Shown here: piece by piece, positions 32,253 to 42,737 of the stretch
How the letters are laid out: each line of letters starts with the position of its first letter
How positions within the stretch are numbered: position 1 is the first letter of the stretch
Assembly: GCA_947646735.1 (NCBI GenBank)
Contig: CANTFK010000991.1
Location: forward strand, 62,001 to 126,000
Direction of reading: 5' to 3'
From: Peronospora farinosa
Taxonomy: Eukaryota; Oomycota; Peronosporomycetes; Peronosporales; Peronosporaceae
Length of the DNA: 64,000 bases
Program-made: the position numbers and the translations under genes
Notes under the pieces: generated by a model
The model's database searches: none
Seen by the model: the letters and a program-made list of their open reading frames with translations, nothing else
What the model was told of the DNA's origin: nothing

Positions 32253-33746
32253 ATCGCTTTAGTTACAGTGATGGCCTTTTATGGCATCAGCTGTCACCCT
32301 GTGATCCCTTGAGAATCTATGTCCCTCATGACACAGATCTCAAGCTGATGATACTTCACGAGTGCCATGATGCGCCATCTAGTGGGCGTGGGCATCTGGG
32401 CCGTAAAACGACATTCTTACGAGTGTCAGAGGAATTTTGGTGGCCCCACCTATATCGGTGGGTGGCCAGCTATATTCGCTCTTGCGAAGAGTGTCAGCGC
32501 ATAAAGCCTGCACCTTCGAATAGTGCGCCACTGAAGCCACTGCCGATTCCAACTGAATGTTGGAAGTCGGTCAGTTTGGACTTCATGTTTGGCTTACCGC
32601 CTGACCATAAAGGCAGGCCGTCGTCTTTGTAGACAGACTGAGCAAGATGGTGCATTTGGCACCATGTAGCACCAAGATCTCAGGAAAAGAGGCTGCCCTC
32701 TTGTTTCTGGATCACGTGTATCGACTACACGGGATGCCCGAGTCCATAGTATCGGACCGGGATCCGCGTTTTACGTCGGGTTTTTGGCGACATGTGTTCG
32801 AGCTGCTGGGTAGCAAGCTCCACATGTCAACCGCTGATCATCCCCAGACCGATGGTCAAACAGAAAGGGCTAATCGAGTCGTGGCGGATGTATTGCGTAC
32901 AGTAGCGACACTCCCAAAGAATGGAGCAAGCAATTGTCATTCGTGGAGTTCGCTATTAATAACAGTGTTCACGCCAGTACGGGTGAAACACCGTTTTACA
33001 TTAACGGACTGCGTCATCCTCGAACGCCAGTCTCGTTTGTACGCAGCCCGAGTCTTAGTGGGGGAGGGCCCCTCACTTCGCTCGGTGCGAATGCCAAAGA
33101 GGGCCAAGGTTGCCCTAGTGACACTGCTAATTTAGCAGTGGTCACGACACCTATAGGTGTCACAAAGGAGGCACGGCAAGAAATGCCCGTGCTCCTTGAT
33201 GATGACACTATAGTGTTGTCAACACCGTCGACCCATGAACGACCTCTTGGAGGCGTCATAGGCGAGCTGGATGCTAAAAGCGTGAGTGAAGCTCAGCGCT
33301 TTGTGGATGAGCGATTAGCCATCACACGCAAAGTCCGTGACGCGATGGCAAGCGCACAGGACAAGCAAAAACAATATGCAGACCAGCATGGTCGCAAAAA
33401 CAATGAACACTTTAGTGTGGGGGACAAAGTGCTATGAAGTACTACTACCCTACCTAAACATGCAATCTCTGTACTACCTGGTGGTACTACTAAGCTATTG
33501 CCCCGATTCATTGGGCCCTTTACAGTGGTTGAAGAAGCTGGAGACCTAAATTATAGGCTCACTCTCTCACCGTATATGAAGACGCACCCCGTATTTTACG
33601 TGGGTCGTCTGAAACAGTATGTTAATCCAGAAGAGATCACATATCCACATCGGTCTAACGAAACCGGTGGTGACGTCGACTGTGAGTCGAGCGTCGCGAC
33701 CGATCAGGCGACGAGGAAGCCGAGAGGCTCCTCGTGTATGAACTAG
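32162..33746 (+). pseudogene. el2 integrase
   Basis: Frames 32162-32632, 32647-33135, 32934-33437 and 33498-33746 together give the zinc finger (HECHDAPSSGRGHLGRK..., CEECQRIKPAP), the core (SLDFMFGLPPD, VSDRDPRFTSGFW, TDGQTERANRVV: all of D, D and E present) and the C-terminal domain (PRFIGPFTVVEEAGD, THPVFYVGRLKQY). There are at least three frame changes, near 32610, 32930 and 33440. The stretch 33118-33216 holds three perfect palindromes. Confidence 0.8.
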
Positions 33747-33833
33747 GCGATAGAGGACTCGGTGATCGAGGAGGACTCCGCGCTTGACGCGGGTCTCTCA
33801 TCACCAGTCGCTCTAAGATGTCCAAACGGGTCT

Positions 33834-35099
33834 TCAGGCGGTCATACCCCTGACGGTCCTCGTCCTCACATCGCGCAGATCCAAAGTCAGTCGCGAGACT
33901 TGACTCTCGAGATCTGTCACCTGTCTCTTCAGCGCAGCAGACTCAGCCTGCGACTGAACAACAGCAGGGTAGGCAGCCGCGATTAGGTGGGCGTAATCGC
34001 CACTCCTATCGGGCGCCACCTGTGTTGGTGGACACGGATGGGAACACGCGCTTCCTTGTTGGAAGGCTGTTGGCCCACCGGTTTGTGAAGCGAAAGCTCC
34101 AAATCCTTGTCCAATGGAAGGGTTACCCAACGAGCTTTGACTCGTGGGAGCCTGTGGACGCTTTGCGCGTTGACGTGCCTGGGCTGGTGGCTGCTTATGT
34201 GAAGCAGCACCAGCTGTCTTCTTTCTGCTAGGTCCGGAAGGACTAGCAGAAGAAGCGTGGCGAGAATTAATTGGGGGTCGTTTACCGCCCATAATTTCAT
34301 GCGCACGCTTCATGGCGAAGCTGATTCGCTGCGACCGCTGTTTCGTTGCATCTTCATGCAAGGTAACACGGCGCCGAAGTTCAGCTTCATAGTCGTCGGC
34401 TGTTTCGTTAGAACGCAGCACGACTGGAATTGGGAAAGCACGACCAAGTGCTTTGCCCTGCTTTTTCCACAAATGAAAGACGCTATAGAATCTATGAGCG
34501 TCTATAGTGGCACGCTGCAAAAGCGATGCGCTAGACCCATCTGAGTGCATCCACTCAGATGGAGGTGGCATTGGTGGCAAGCCACCACTCACGTAGCCGC
34601 CCTCGCGACGGCGGGCTAGTGAGGCCGAAGGTGTACTTGGTGGAGCTTTAAGCTCACACTCACCTGAGTCTGACTCTCCATTATGGATTGTCAAGACATC
34701 AGCTTGAGGAGTTACATCTGACTGAGTCGCGACTACTCCTTTCAAAGTAGCGTGCTCAGTCTTAGTCGCTGCGCTCGTAGGCGCAGACGCCGAGGCGTTA
34801 CCTTCGCTTGCAGGAAGCATAGATGCTTCCTCAAGGACGGGTGCCTCAAATGATGGGGACATATGTCCCATCAATGCATTATGCTCATCGCCACTTTGGG
34901 GTGATGGCAGTGGTGTGGTCTCATTGTAGTCAACAATGAGAGATGGATCTTCATCCACATTATCGTGAGATGGAAGATCCACCCCAGTGCCTGACGCACT
35001 TTGCGACGGCTGCGATAAATCGCGGCGCGTGCGCTTAGTGCTGGACTGCATGGGTGCCTTTGCAGGCGACCCATCAGCCTTACCACGTTTCGGTGGCAT
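33834..35099 (-). CDS. el2 antisense gene (aORF), intact, 421 codons
   Basis: An uninterrupted frame on the strand opposite to pol, starting 106 nt inside the 3' LTR. Visible layout: a basic N-terminus (MPPKRGKADGSPAKAP, then STKRTRRDLSQ); a Ser/Thr/acidic region (about 30-160); a conserved middle (about 170-270) with AFPIPVVLRSNETADDYEAE, VTLHEDATKQRSQRISFAMK; a Ser/Pro/Gln/Lys-rich stretch; and a C-terminal coiled coil (AALKRQVTDLESQVSRLTLD). The middle matches the el1 antisense frame by eye (FPI + ET-acidic, then V-L...A...R-I-x-F-x-x-K-M). I do not recognise a family. Roles in RNA or DNA binding, or regulation of the element, are guesses. Confidence 0.7.
   Translation of the reverse strand: MPPKRGKADGSPAKAPMQSSTKRTRRDLSQPSQSASGTGVDLPSHDNVDEDPSLIVDYNETTPLPSPQSGDEHNALMGHMSPSFEAPVLEEASMLPASEGNASASAPTSAATKTEHATLKGVVATQSDVTPQADVLTIHNGESDSGECELKAPPSTPSASLARRREGGYVSGGLPPMPPPSEWMHSDGSSASLLQRATIDAHRFYSVFHLWKKQGKALGRAFPIPVVLRSNETADDYEAELRRRVTLHEDATKQRSQRISFAMKRAHEIMGGKRPPINSRHASSASPSGPSRKKTAGAASHKQPPAQARQRAKRPQAPTSQSSLGNPSIGQGFGAFASQTGGPTAFQQGSACSHPCPPTQVAPDRSGDYAHLIAAAYPAVVQSQAESAALKRQVTDLESQVSRLTLDLRDVRTRTVRGMTA
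34022..34231 (+). pseudogene. el2 chromodomain, embedded opposite the antisense gene
   Basis: FLVGRLLAHRFVKRKLQILV continuing QWKGYPTSFDSWEPVDAL is a clear chromodomain. Its frame is open back to about 33852 and ends at TAG 34229-34231. It lies wholly within the opposite-strand 421-codon frame, so both strands code here. Confidence 0.8.
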
Positions 35100-35191
35100 G
35101 AGTACTGAGCAGACTAAAGCGACGCGTTTATAACGGCTCGGCAGTCTCTCTGTCTCTTAGGCGATGTTTTATAAAATGTAAACATCGTTCT

Positions 35192-35205
35192 AAAACGGGG
35201 GATGG
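35192..35205 (+). promoter_or_regulatory. Polypurine tract of el2
   Basis: AAAACGGGGGATGG directly before the 3' LTR. Confidence 0.7.
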
Positions 35206-35800
35206 TGTAACAGGGCATCTAGTTACACGTAAACATTAAGTAATATACTTAATGTTTGGTCTAAAAGTATCCATGATTACTTTTGACCAGTCACTTGGGT
35301 GCGATACACAAATGTGATCCACCCCCGTGAATGTGATATCCATTGATGGATTCACATGAGAAGGGATGACGCTAGTTGAAGCTAGGCATCGCGACGTCTC
35401 AGAAAGACGTCAGTTGCGATCTTAAATCTAGATTTAAGATCATGCGACAGGATACGCTTCTAAAGAGTCGCGTATCCGATCTATATATAAAGCCAATCAG
35501 TAGTTAAACATATATTTAGTTATAATTAATTAAATATATATCAGTCTTGAATTTCCTTAAACAGCAACACCACGCACGAGAAGCTGAAAGACTTCTGCGT
35601 GTCGTCGGTGTTCTAAGTGTTATGAAGTTCGTTGCACTCTCGCTTAAGCGAGAGGCAACTGGTGGTACGACTGCTTAAGCAGTCGACCAACCTCCCTACC
35701 ACCCTCGCACGCGAAGGTAAGACGGTATAACCGCTTCCTCGCTTGTGCATAAGGTGTGTGCTCGTAGTACAAGGCAACTTCATAGAAGTGCCCGTCTACA
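35206..35800 (+). repeat. 3' LTR of el2 (595 bp)
   Basis: Nearly identical to 27680-28275. The main difference is a short divergent stretch near 35757-35772. It is followed directly by the TACTG duplication. Confidence 0.95.
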
Positions 35801-36909
35801 TACTGTCTCCATGATGATTATACAGATCTAGATCGTTATCAACGGACTCATGTTTCGGCCTTATCGCTACAAGCTACAATTCAACCGACTTAGACTAAAT
35901 TCAACAAAATGGAGATAACGTGGAAGAAGAAGCGATGACGACGTACTCATCCTTATAGCTCCATAAAAATTGTCAGGAATGGTGATAATTAGTGATGACA
36001 ATATACTCTAATACAGACTGCAGGGAGAATGAAATTGTGTGAATGCTTTTGTCAGCAACACGTACTTGCTGGATCTGTTCAACTCATTGCAGTATCATCG
36101 GCTAAATTAACGTTTGACGCGATGCTACAAGTTGGAGACATGAGATATGTGCTGCCCGTTTAAAGAGAGAGTGAGGCTTTAAACACGGTCGGTATCCTAT
36201 TTGCTGAGAGTTTTGGGAAGCTGCCAGACAGACCTTCCACTTGAGAGAAGACGATTGATAATAAAAGATGGAAATTGCGTCAGAGGAAGTAGTATATATT
36301 ACAAAAACTGCGAAAAATCTTGTGATGGGTGGTGCTCGTGGAAGTGGACCGCTAAGAATCTCGTACGATGGATAGCGTGAGATTTTTGCGTTCCGCTGAC
36401 TGCACAAACCGAGTTTCGAAGAAAACGTGCGTAGTTGCGTCTAGAGCGACTTGTTTGTCACTTTTACCGCCAGCAAGTAGTGTATCGACCGTTGAGCCAT
36501 GTTTACACAGCAAATTACTCGGTCGTCATTGCCACGGTCCGAAGACAAAGACGATGCGGATAAATGCGGCACTACGACTTCGGGTGGCGCAATTCTATCG
36601 CTAGAACGGCATTTGCATCTCCTATTTTATGCCATGATCTGTTACTGCTTTACTTCAAATTGCTGTCTTCAGGACGTGGAATTCGCAATTGGCTTTGAGA
36701 CTTTTGATGCATCTCTCGGCTTGCAGACTTTCTTTGAGAAGCTATGGCTGCTTGTTGTTAGCTTACGATCATCCGAGTACGGTAGATTGGGGCAAATTAC
36801 ATCATGCTGCGAATATATGAGCGACACTTCACTAATCGGTATTTATCCTAAAATATAAACTGTAAAGCATAGAGTTGAAATCGTGCATCATTCAACATGC
36901 GCTGCTGAT
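35801..36909. other. Left-arm region downstream of the PhoD-like gene
   Basis: Mirror of 47011-48117. Only short frames with no recognisable product. Probably 3' flank. Confidence 0.5.
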
Positions 36910-38558
36910 TTAGCTGTGTTTCTTGGTGTTGATAGCACGCTGACGTCTGCTTCTATAGACAAGAAGTGCAACAATAGCGACGGCTGCAATTGCCATAAAA
37001 CCAGTATATCTCTTGGCTTTCTTGCATATTCGCATCATAATGCGCACAGGGATCGGAGGTGGATAATACGGCGTCACTGGGGGAGTGCGCTCCGGGTGGC
37101 AAGTATCAAATTCGATCAGCATGCCTTTGTAGATGTTCATACCACGATAGTAAAGGCAGACGCGGCCATCCTTTCCGCCTTCGTCAGTGACATCCATGAC
37201 AGCGTACTGACCTGGACCAGGAAAAGCTCCGTGACTATAAGGACCTCCTTTGATAGATCCAGGACGTCCTAATGCAGCAGCGTGAAGTACTGTCAGGTTT
37301 CCTGGGCTGTGAGAACCATCATCGACTGCCAGCATATGTGCATCTCCACTCACGATCACAATAGGTACCCACTTGTTGAGACCGTTTCCCTTGATGAAAT
37401 TCACGAGTTCTTGCTGCTCATGACCAAAGTGTCCCCACTTCCGTTCGTCGTCCAGCCACGGCATGGTATTGACCCAAATAATCAATCGAATATCCGGATC
37501 ACTAGTTGCGCGAACGAGCTCCGACTTGAACCATGCCTTCTGCTTTTTACCCAGCACGGTCTTGGTCGGTGCATCAGGAGCTGTATTTGGCGTTCTAGCA
37601 GAGCGGAGATCCGTCAGAATATAGCGCACACGACCAATTGTAAAAGCTTGGTGGACCGTATTCGTCCGTGACCTCCCTCCAATCAATGGGTAGTGCGGGA
37701 CAAATTCCCGGTAAGCTTGTACCGACGCATTCCGACCAGGAGCGGTCGAATCACTGTTGTCAGGACCAAAATCATGGTCGTCCCACATATACGCAAACGG
37801 CACGTCCATCGCTAACATTGCTCTACCCGCAGGCGACGCAAAGATGGAATCATATCCATCTCGAAAGGCCGCTACATTGTTCACTGCTAGATTATGATAA
37901 TGGAGATCTCCCGTGTGCAGGAATAACAGAGCCTTCTCTTTCTTAATTTCTTCAAAAACCTACAGAAAAAAACACCAGCATCTCTAAATAAGAATAATAC
38001 AAAACACATATAACTTTTGTTTATACCTTCCAACTTTACCTTTGGATCTGATACTTCATCAGCACAGGAAGCAAATACCACTCGATAATCAAATGGATTT
38101 CCTTCTGCTTTGGGTGTTATGAAACTTCCATTTCTCACGTTTTCTCCAGATCTGAATAAGATCAATTCATAGCGATATTTTCGATTACTATATGGAAGTT
38201 TCAAGAGGTTACACTCCTTGACGTTTGGTGTCTTGTAAGACGATAAACTTCTTTCTTCTCCGTACCCCTCTTCACCTCCATCGACTTTATTACATGTGGC
38301 AATAACAGAATGAGGTTTCTCACCTTCCAGTAACTCTGGAAACGCGTACAACACAAAGTCTGAATCTGCACAATTGTAACCCTCGCGTAACCCAAATTTG
38401 AAACTGATGGAACGAGACGTCAAGGCGCCACTCCATAACCACAATACATCAGATGATTGGCAAAGGCTTTGGACATCTTGGAAAGCTAGTGACAAGATTG
38501 TCAAACAGGCGCTTGACACCAGGAACAACATCGTCATGAAGCATAATAAACGCGACAT
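36910..38558 (-). CDS. PhoD-like membrane-anchored phosphatase, left copy
   Basis: Two exons, 38558-38040 and 37959-36910, with an 80-nt GT-AG intron, giving 522 residues as in the right copy (45362-47010), which is described there. The visible protein change is Val for Ile in the C-terminal membrane segment (AIAAVAIVALLVY). Start, splice sites and stop are intact, so this may be a second working gene. Confidence 0.82.
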
Positions 38559-38783
38559 CTTTGAACTATTTTTGACAATTTGACATAATGTAACCCGTCT
38601 ACTATTCGAGTTACAACACATTATTAACTTCGCTTCGTGTCGATGTTGCACGAACAGGTATTTTGTCGAAATTTATGTTGCATGATCGCTTCATATGTTG
38701 CGCATCATGTCCTATTGCTCTCGTTGCAACGTGCTTGAGTAAGAGCTGATGCACTCTTTAAAACGTACAATGTACCACTTTAT

Positions 38784-39107
38784 ATGCGTGTTGGTTATGC
38801 TGGAAGAACTGGTAGAGGTGACTACGGACCTTTAATGCAAAAAAATATCAACAACGTACAAAAATGGCTTCACTTTTCAGACATGGCTACAGTATCGACC
38901 TACCGTATCAAGTTCAGGCTCGGCGATGCATTGATCCAAGAGAAAGTGAAATTGAAACACGTATTCCAATGCTTCTGTCATGACGACGAGATGTCGACGA
39001 AGACGTTGAAACTATTGGCATCGATAATTGCAATTAATACGAGAGTCGAGACATTTGCGAAGAAAAAAATGAGATTTACAAACCCGCCTTTTGTCGCTTG
39101 GTTGTGA
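38784..39107 (+). CDS. Small uncertain ORF between PhoD-like and coiled-coil genes (left)
   Basis: 107 codons (MRVGYAGRTGRGDYGPLM...), divergent from the PhoD-like gene with a gap of about 225 nt. The mirror copy at 45136-44849 differs at its end because of an A-run length change. Not recognised, and conservation between recently duplicated arms is not evidence of function. Confidence 0.2.
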   Translation: MRVGYAGRTGRGDYGPLMQKNINNVQKWLHFSDMATVSTYRIKFRLGDALIQEKVKLKHVFQCFCHDDEMSTKTLKLLASIIAINTRVETFAKKKMRFTNPPFVAWL

Positions 39108-39145
39108 CCTCACGCATGGTCGTGACGTGCTTTCTATTGGATTGT

Positions 39146-40120
39146 TCACCTCGTTTCAAGACGTCTGTGCGCATCGCTTGAAGCTATATCGGTTTTCAGC
39201 TAAAGGGTTTGTACTATGTGCATTGACGAATAAAAGTGTACTTACCTGCTTTTCAGCCACATTGACCTCGTGTCGAAGTTTCTCACGCACATTTAGTTTT
39301 TCCTATAGGAATAAACTGTTAGTATTGCAGAAAAGTAGTATCTTGAATGTGCTCACCTCAAAGAGTTGGAGCTCTGCGAGCTTCCTGCTGGTTTGTTTGG
39401 CCACTTTTTGCTCAAGGACATTCTACATAAAGTCAGCGACTAAGCATTATTCGATCATGTCGATGCCTATCAAATCAACATCTTCACCTTCATTTCATCG
39501 ATGGCTGCACAGCTTTCTAATAGACTTGACGAACATTCAGCAGAAAAAGACGCCGATGTTTGTATCAAACATAGAAAAAAGGTTTCTTGCAGGGAAATCG
39601 TATCCGCGTGAAGTTGGTTAAGGTCGCGAAAAAGCTGCTCTCGGTGGTCTGCGACGTCATTCACATGATCCTTTAGCTTCGTGAATCCCGCTTTCAAGCG
39701 CTTGTATCGCGCCTCGCCTACTTCTGCCGTGGCAAGCATATCAAATGCCGAACTACCGCTAACTTGGCCTCGAGTTTTCCGATGCAACGTGCGTACAGCT
39801 TTGGAGACGATTCGCAACAGTGATGTCGCGATTGAAGTCTTTGATTTCGTCAGCGTAGTCAACATCGCATAATCTTCAACATCGGCATCTGTTGCTGCTT
39901 CATGCTTACCATTAACATATTGAGCGGCTACCGCATTGTCAACATGGTGGTGAGCCAAGCTCAGCAACTGCTCGATACCGGTTTGGGATGTCATTAACTG
40001 AATAGTTGCAGCCGATAGAGACGTGAACGCTGTACAATCGTGTGCATTAACATTGTCGGATATCCTGTATCCTGGCGACGTCAAGACTGTAAGCGAGGAC
40101 GGTATCGGCTCACTCTCCAT
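39146..40120 (-). CDS. Coiled-coil protein, left copy
   Basis: Four exons: 40120-39488, 39422-39357, 39302-39246 and 39199-39146. It mirrors 43801-44775, where the protein is described. All GT-AG sites are conserved, and there are a few substitutions (for example Leu for Ser after TSIATSL). Confidence 0.7.
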
Positions 40121-40248
40121 CTCGACTCGTGGTGTCACGCAGCAAACAAGTTTGCAACTGTGGATATACAACGAGCAGGATTTTCAAAATAAGAAGACAG
40201 AACACTGAATAAGAAACTGGCATGGAAACATCCGCTCTTCAGACTTGC

Positions 40249-41180
40249 TCATTCACAATACTCATCGAGGAACGCAAAGTGCCGCGCCACTTCGTCGACT
40301 GGAAGACGCAGCTGTTTGGCAAGAACCATGATCTTACTCCCGTTGGAGGCATCTTGAATCTCATTCGACTTACTGATGTACGAAAGTCGCCGAAAAGCAT
40401 CTGCGTGATCTCGACACCAGCTTTGAGCCTTCTCGGCGATGGTTCTCATTTCTTGGCGACTGTGCTCGAGTGCTTCTGCCGATGGTGGCTGACAATCCCG
40501 ACTCAACCGACCATTTGCATGCTCCCTTGGCGAATAATTCTTTGTAATGAACGGGTGCGCAAGGAGGCCAGCAGCAGAAGGTCGAAGCAGCGGGTTTTTA
40601 TGTAAGCACTGGTCGAGGAAATCGCAGAATTCCGGGGAAAAGTGGTCGCCATAATCCTGAAGTCGCGGTGAGGGTTGCTCTTGTACAGCATGAACCACAC
40701 CCCAGTAGCCGTCTTTGGTCGGGACAGGCAGCTTTCCGATAGCACAAGCCATGACCGCTAGACCAAAAGACCAGAGATCGGAAGGGTACGAGTACATGCC
40801 TCCACTGATTCTTTCAGGTGCCATGTACCTGCAGCATTCGTCAATGTTAGCTCAGAAGATGCAGCATTCAGGGCACAAATGTAATCGACTTACAAAAGCG
40901 TGCCCGTGAACGTCGTCGCCTTGGCCAAAGTGCTTTCGAGGTCGCGAGAGATACCGAAGTCTGATATCTATATTTGGTCCAAACGTCTGCGTTAAAGTGA
41001 ATCCACAAGGGTATAGTCAAGTAAGACAAGCTAATACCTTGACTTGGCCTTTGCGGTTAATAAGCATGTTGCTGAGTTTGATGTCTCGATGCAACTGATG
41101 ATGCTCATGTAAAAAAGCAAGGCCTTTCAATCCACACGCCGCAACATTTGCAATTTTTTTTCGGACAAGTATTTCGCTTT
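40249..41180 (-). pseudogene. Kinase, 3' half only (left arm)
   Basis: Mirror of 42738-43661. It contains the catalytic loop (LHRDIKLSN at about 41070-41100), DFG exon, MAPERISGG and the C-terminal tail, but no glycine loop, VAVK lysine, B-box or SAM region. The duplication breakpoint cuts it at 41180. It also carries the 8-base A/T run that shifts the frame in the full gene. Without the N-lobe it cannot be an active kinase. Confidence 0.85.
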
Positions 41181-42737
41181 ATCTTAATCGCCTTTGAAGT
41201 TCACCTTCAAATTGTAAAAGAGTGGGTGTTCAGCTGCATACAATTATAAAATAATTATATATCGCCACCTTCGATTTTCTGAAAGATTTTCTAAAAACTT
41301 CACCTTTGAGAGCTTCTCTAACTGCCGTTAACACGTGCCTGTACGACTCCGTCGTGGGTATGAACAATTTGATAGGATTGGACCTTCATGGCAACCAATC
41401 TAGTACTCCATTTATAAACTCTCACCTTTATGAGTGCGATGAGTGCGAGCAGAGTCCTGCTCAACTGAGTTGCGACGACTGCGATCTAGTGTATTGCGTC
41501 CAATGTGACGCCCACAAACACCGCAAAGGAAAACTGCAATTACATCAGCGAGTGCTAATAAAAAGAAAGAGAATCGAAACCTTAGAACTTGAAGAATCTG
41601 AGGAGGAAGCTGAAGATTCCATTGTCAAGTGGAAAATCTGTGACGTGTGCGACTGGCTAGAAGCGCACGACTTGAAGTTGTTTGCGGTGGAGGCACAACG
41701 ACAGAAACTCACTGGAGCAGATCTACTAGCTCCTAATGGAATCGATAAGATCTTAGATGCTGTGACGGAGGCTAGTCGTGGGCACAAAAAGAAGTTGCAG
41801 AGAGAAGTTCACAAGCTTCAAAATTCGGTAAAAAGCTCACCTTTTGAGGACAAAATGTTGCCAGAACCTGCACCTTCGCCACCAATAGATTCTGCTAAGA
41901 ACTCGATGCGGCAGCTTAAATGTGATTTACGTAATGATGTTAAGTCCGTGGTAAGTAAAGCACCTCGACGTCGTGCTCCGGGACTGAATTTGGTGGGTAT
42001 CGGTCCATTGAGGATTGACGTGGATGAAGATGATCGTTTAGCAACCATAGCTCCAAAACAAAGCAGAGGTGGTAGACAAGTTTTACGTGGTCTAGAACTG
42101 GATATTGCACAGGTTAATACGGAGGAGAAGACAGTAGCTGCATCCTTTGATTTCTCTGCAACTGGAAGACTGCAGACCCAAGGTTTTGAGATTAATGTAA
42201 GAACATCATTTGATATCGATGCATTTGCTATTTTTGAATCTAGACTGATTTGTGCTTATTAATATTAGACACGGGGTATCGCTAATGTGCCTTTCGCAAG
42301 ACCACAGCAGGACCGAGCACAAGACAAACAGTCTGTATCAGCTCCGGATACACTTAGTACGAAAGACTACTTGCTGCTGCTCGAGGAACTTGGTCATGGG
42401 GCTAGTGGAAAAGTGTACAAGGCACTGTACATGCCAACATTTATATTGGTTGCTGTAAAGGTCATTCGCGTGTACGATCAGAAAAAGCGTCATCAAATGG
42501 TGCGCGAACTCAAGTCACTATACGTAAATTTTGTACCGCTGATAACTGCCACTTTCCCATCATCTCCCGCTGCGACATCATCAGGTACACAAGCAGCATG
42601 CGCAGAACTTGTAGTCTTCTACGACGCGTACACAAATCCTGAGGTTGGTTCCGTATCAATTGTTCTCGAGTACATGGACGGAGGGTCTCTGGAAGATTAT
42701 TTGCAGTCTTTTACCGAAAGCAATGAAGAAAAAGCGA
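41181..42737. other. Unique core of palindrome 2
   Basis: 1,557 bp present once. It holds about 180 bases of upstream sequence and the 5' half of the kinase gene. The promoter of that gene must lie in this short stretch or in the inverted copy of its own 3' part. Confidence 0.85.

Larger units (their letters stand above)
27680..35800 (+). mobile_element. el2: full-length Ty3/gypsy element with intact antisense gene
   Basis: 8.1 kb with LTRs at 27680-28275 and 35206-35800 that differ at roughly ten positions. It has a primer site, a polypurine tract and a TACTG duplication. Order is gag, protease-RT (one 685-codon frame), RNase H, integrase and chromodomain on +, and a 421-codon gene on the opposite strand. 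The pol part has several frameshifts. It is inserted in the left arm of palindrome 2, and the right arm keeps the empty site. Confidence 0.95.
35801..41180. repeat. Palindrome 2, left arm
   Basis: Reverse-complement copy of 42738-48117 at roughly 99% by eye, with small indels (for example 11 bases present at about 43705 and absent at about 40206). The arm continues on the far side of el2 as 27600-27679. It holds the mirror copies of the PhoD-like and coiled-coil genes and a truncated kinase. Its inner end (41180) falls about 180 bases upstream of the kinase start codon. Confidence 0.93.

Noticed and set aside
36368..36858. Frames on + in the left arm (and mirror on -)
   Set aside because: Low complexity, no domain, and overlapping each other. 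Treated as 3' flank of the PhoD-like gene.
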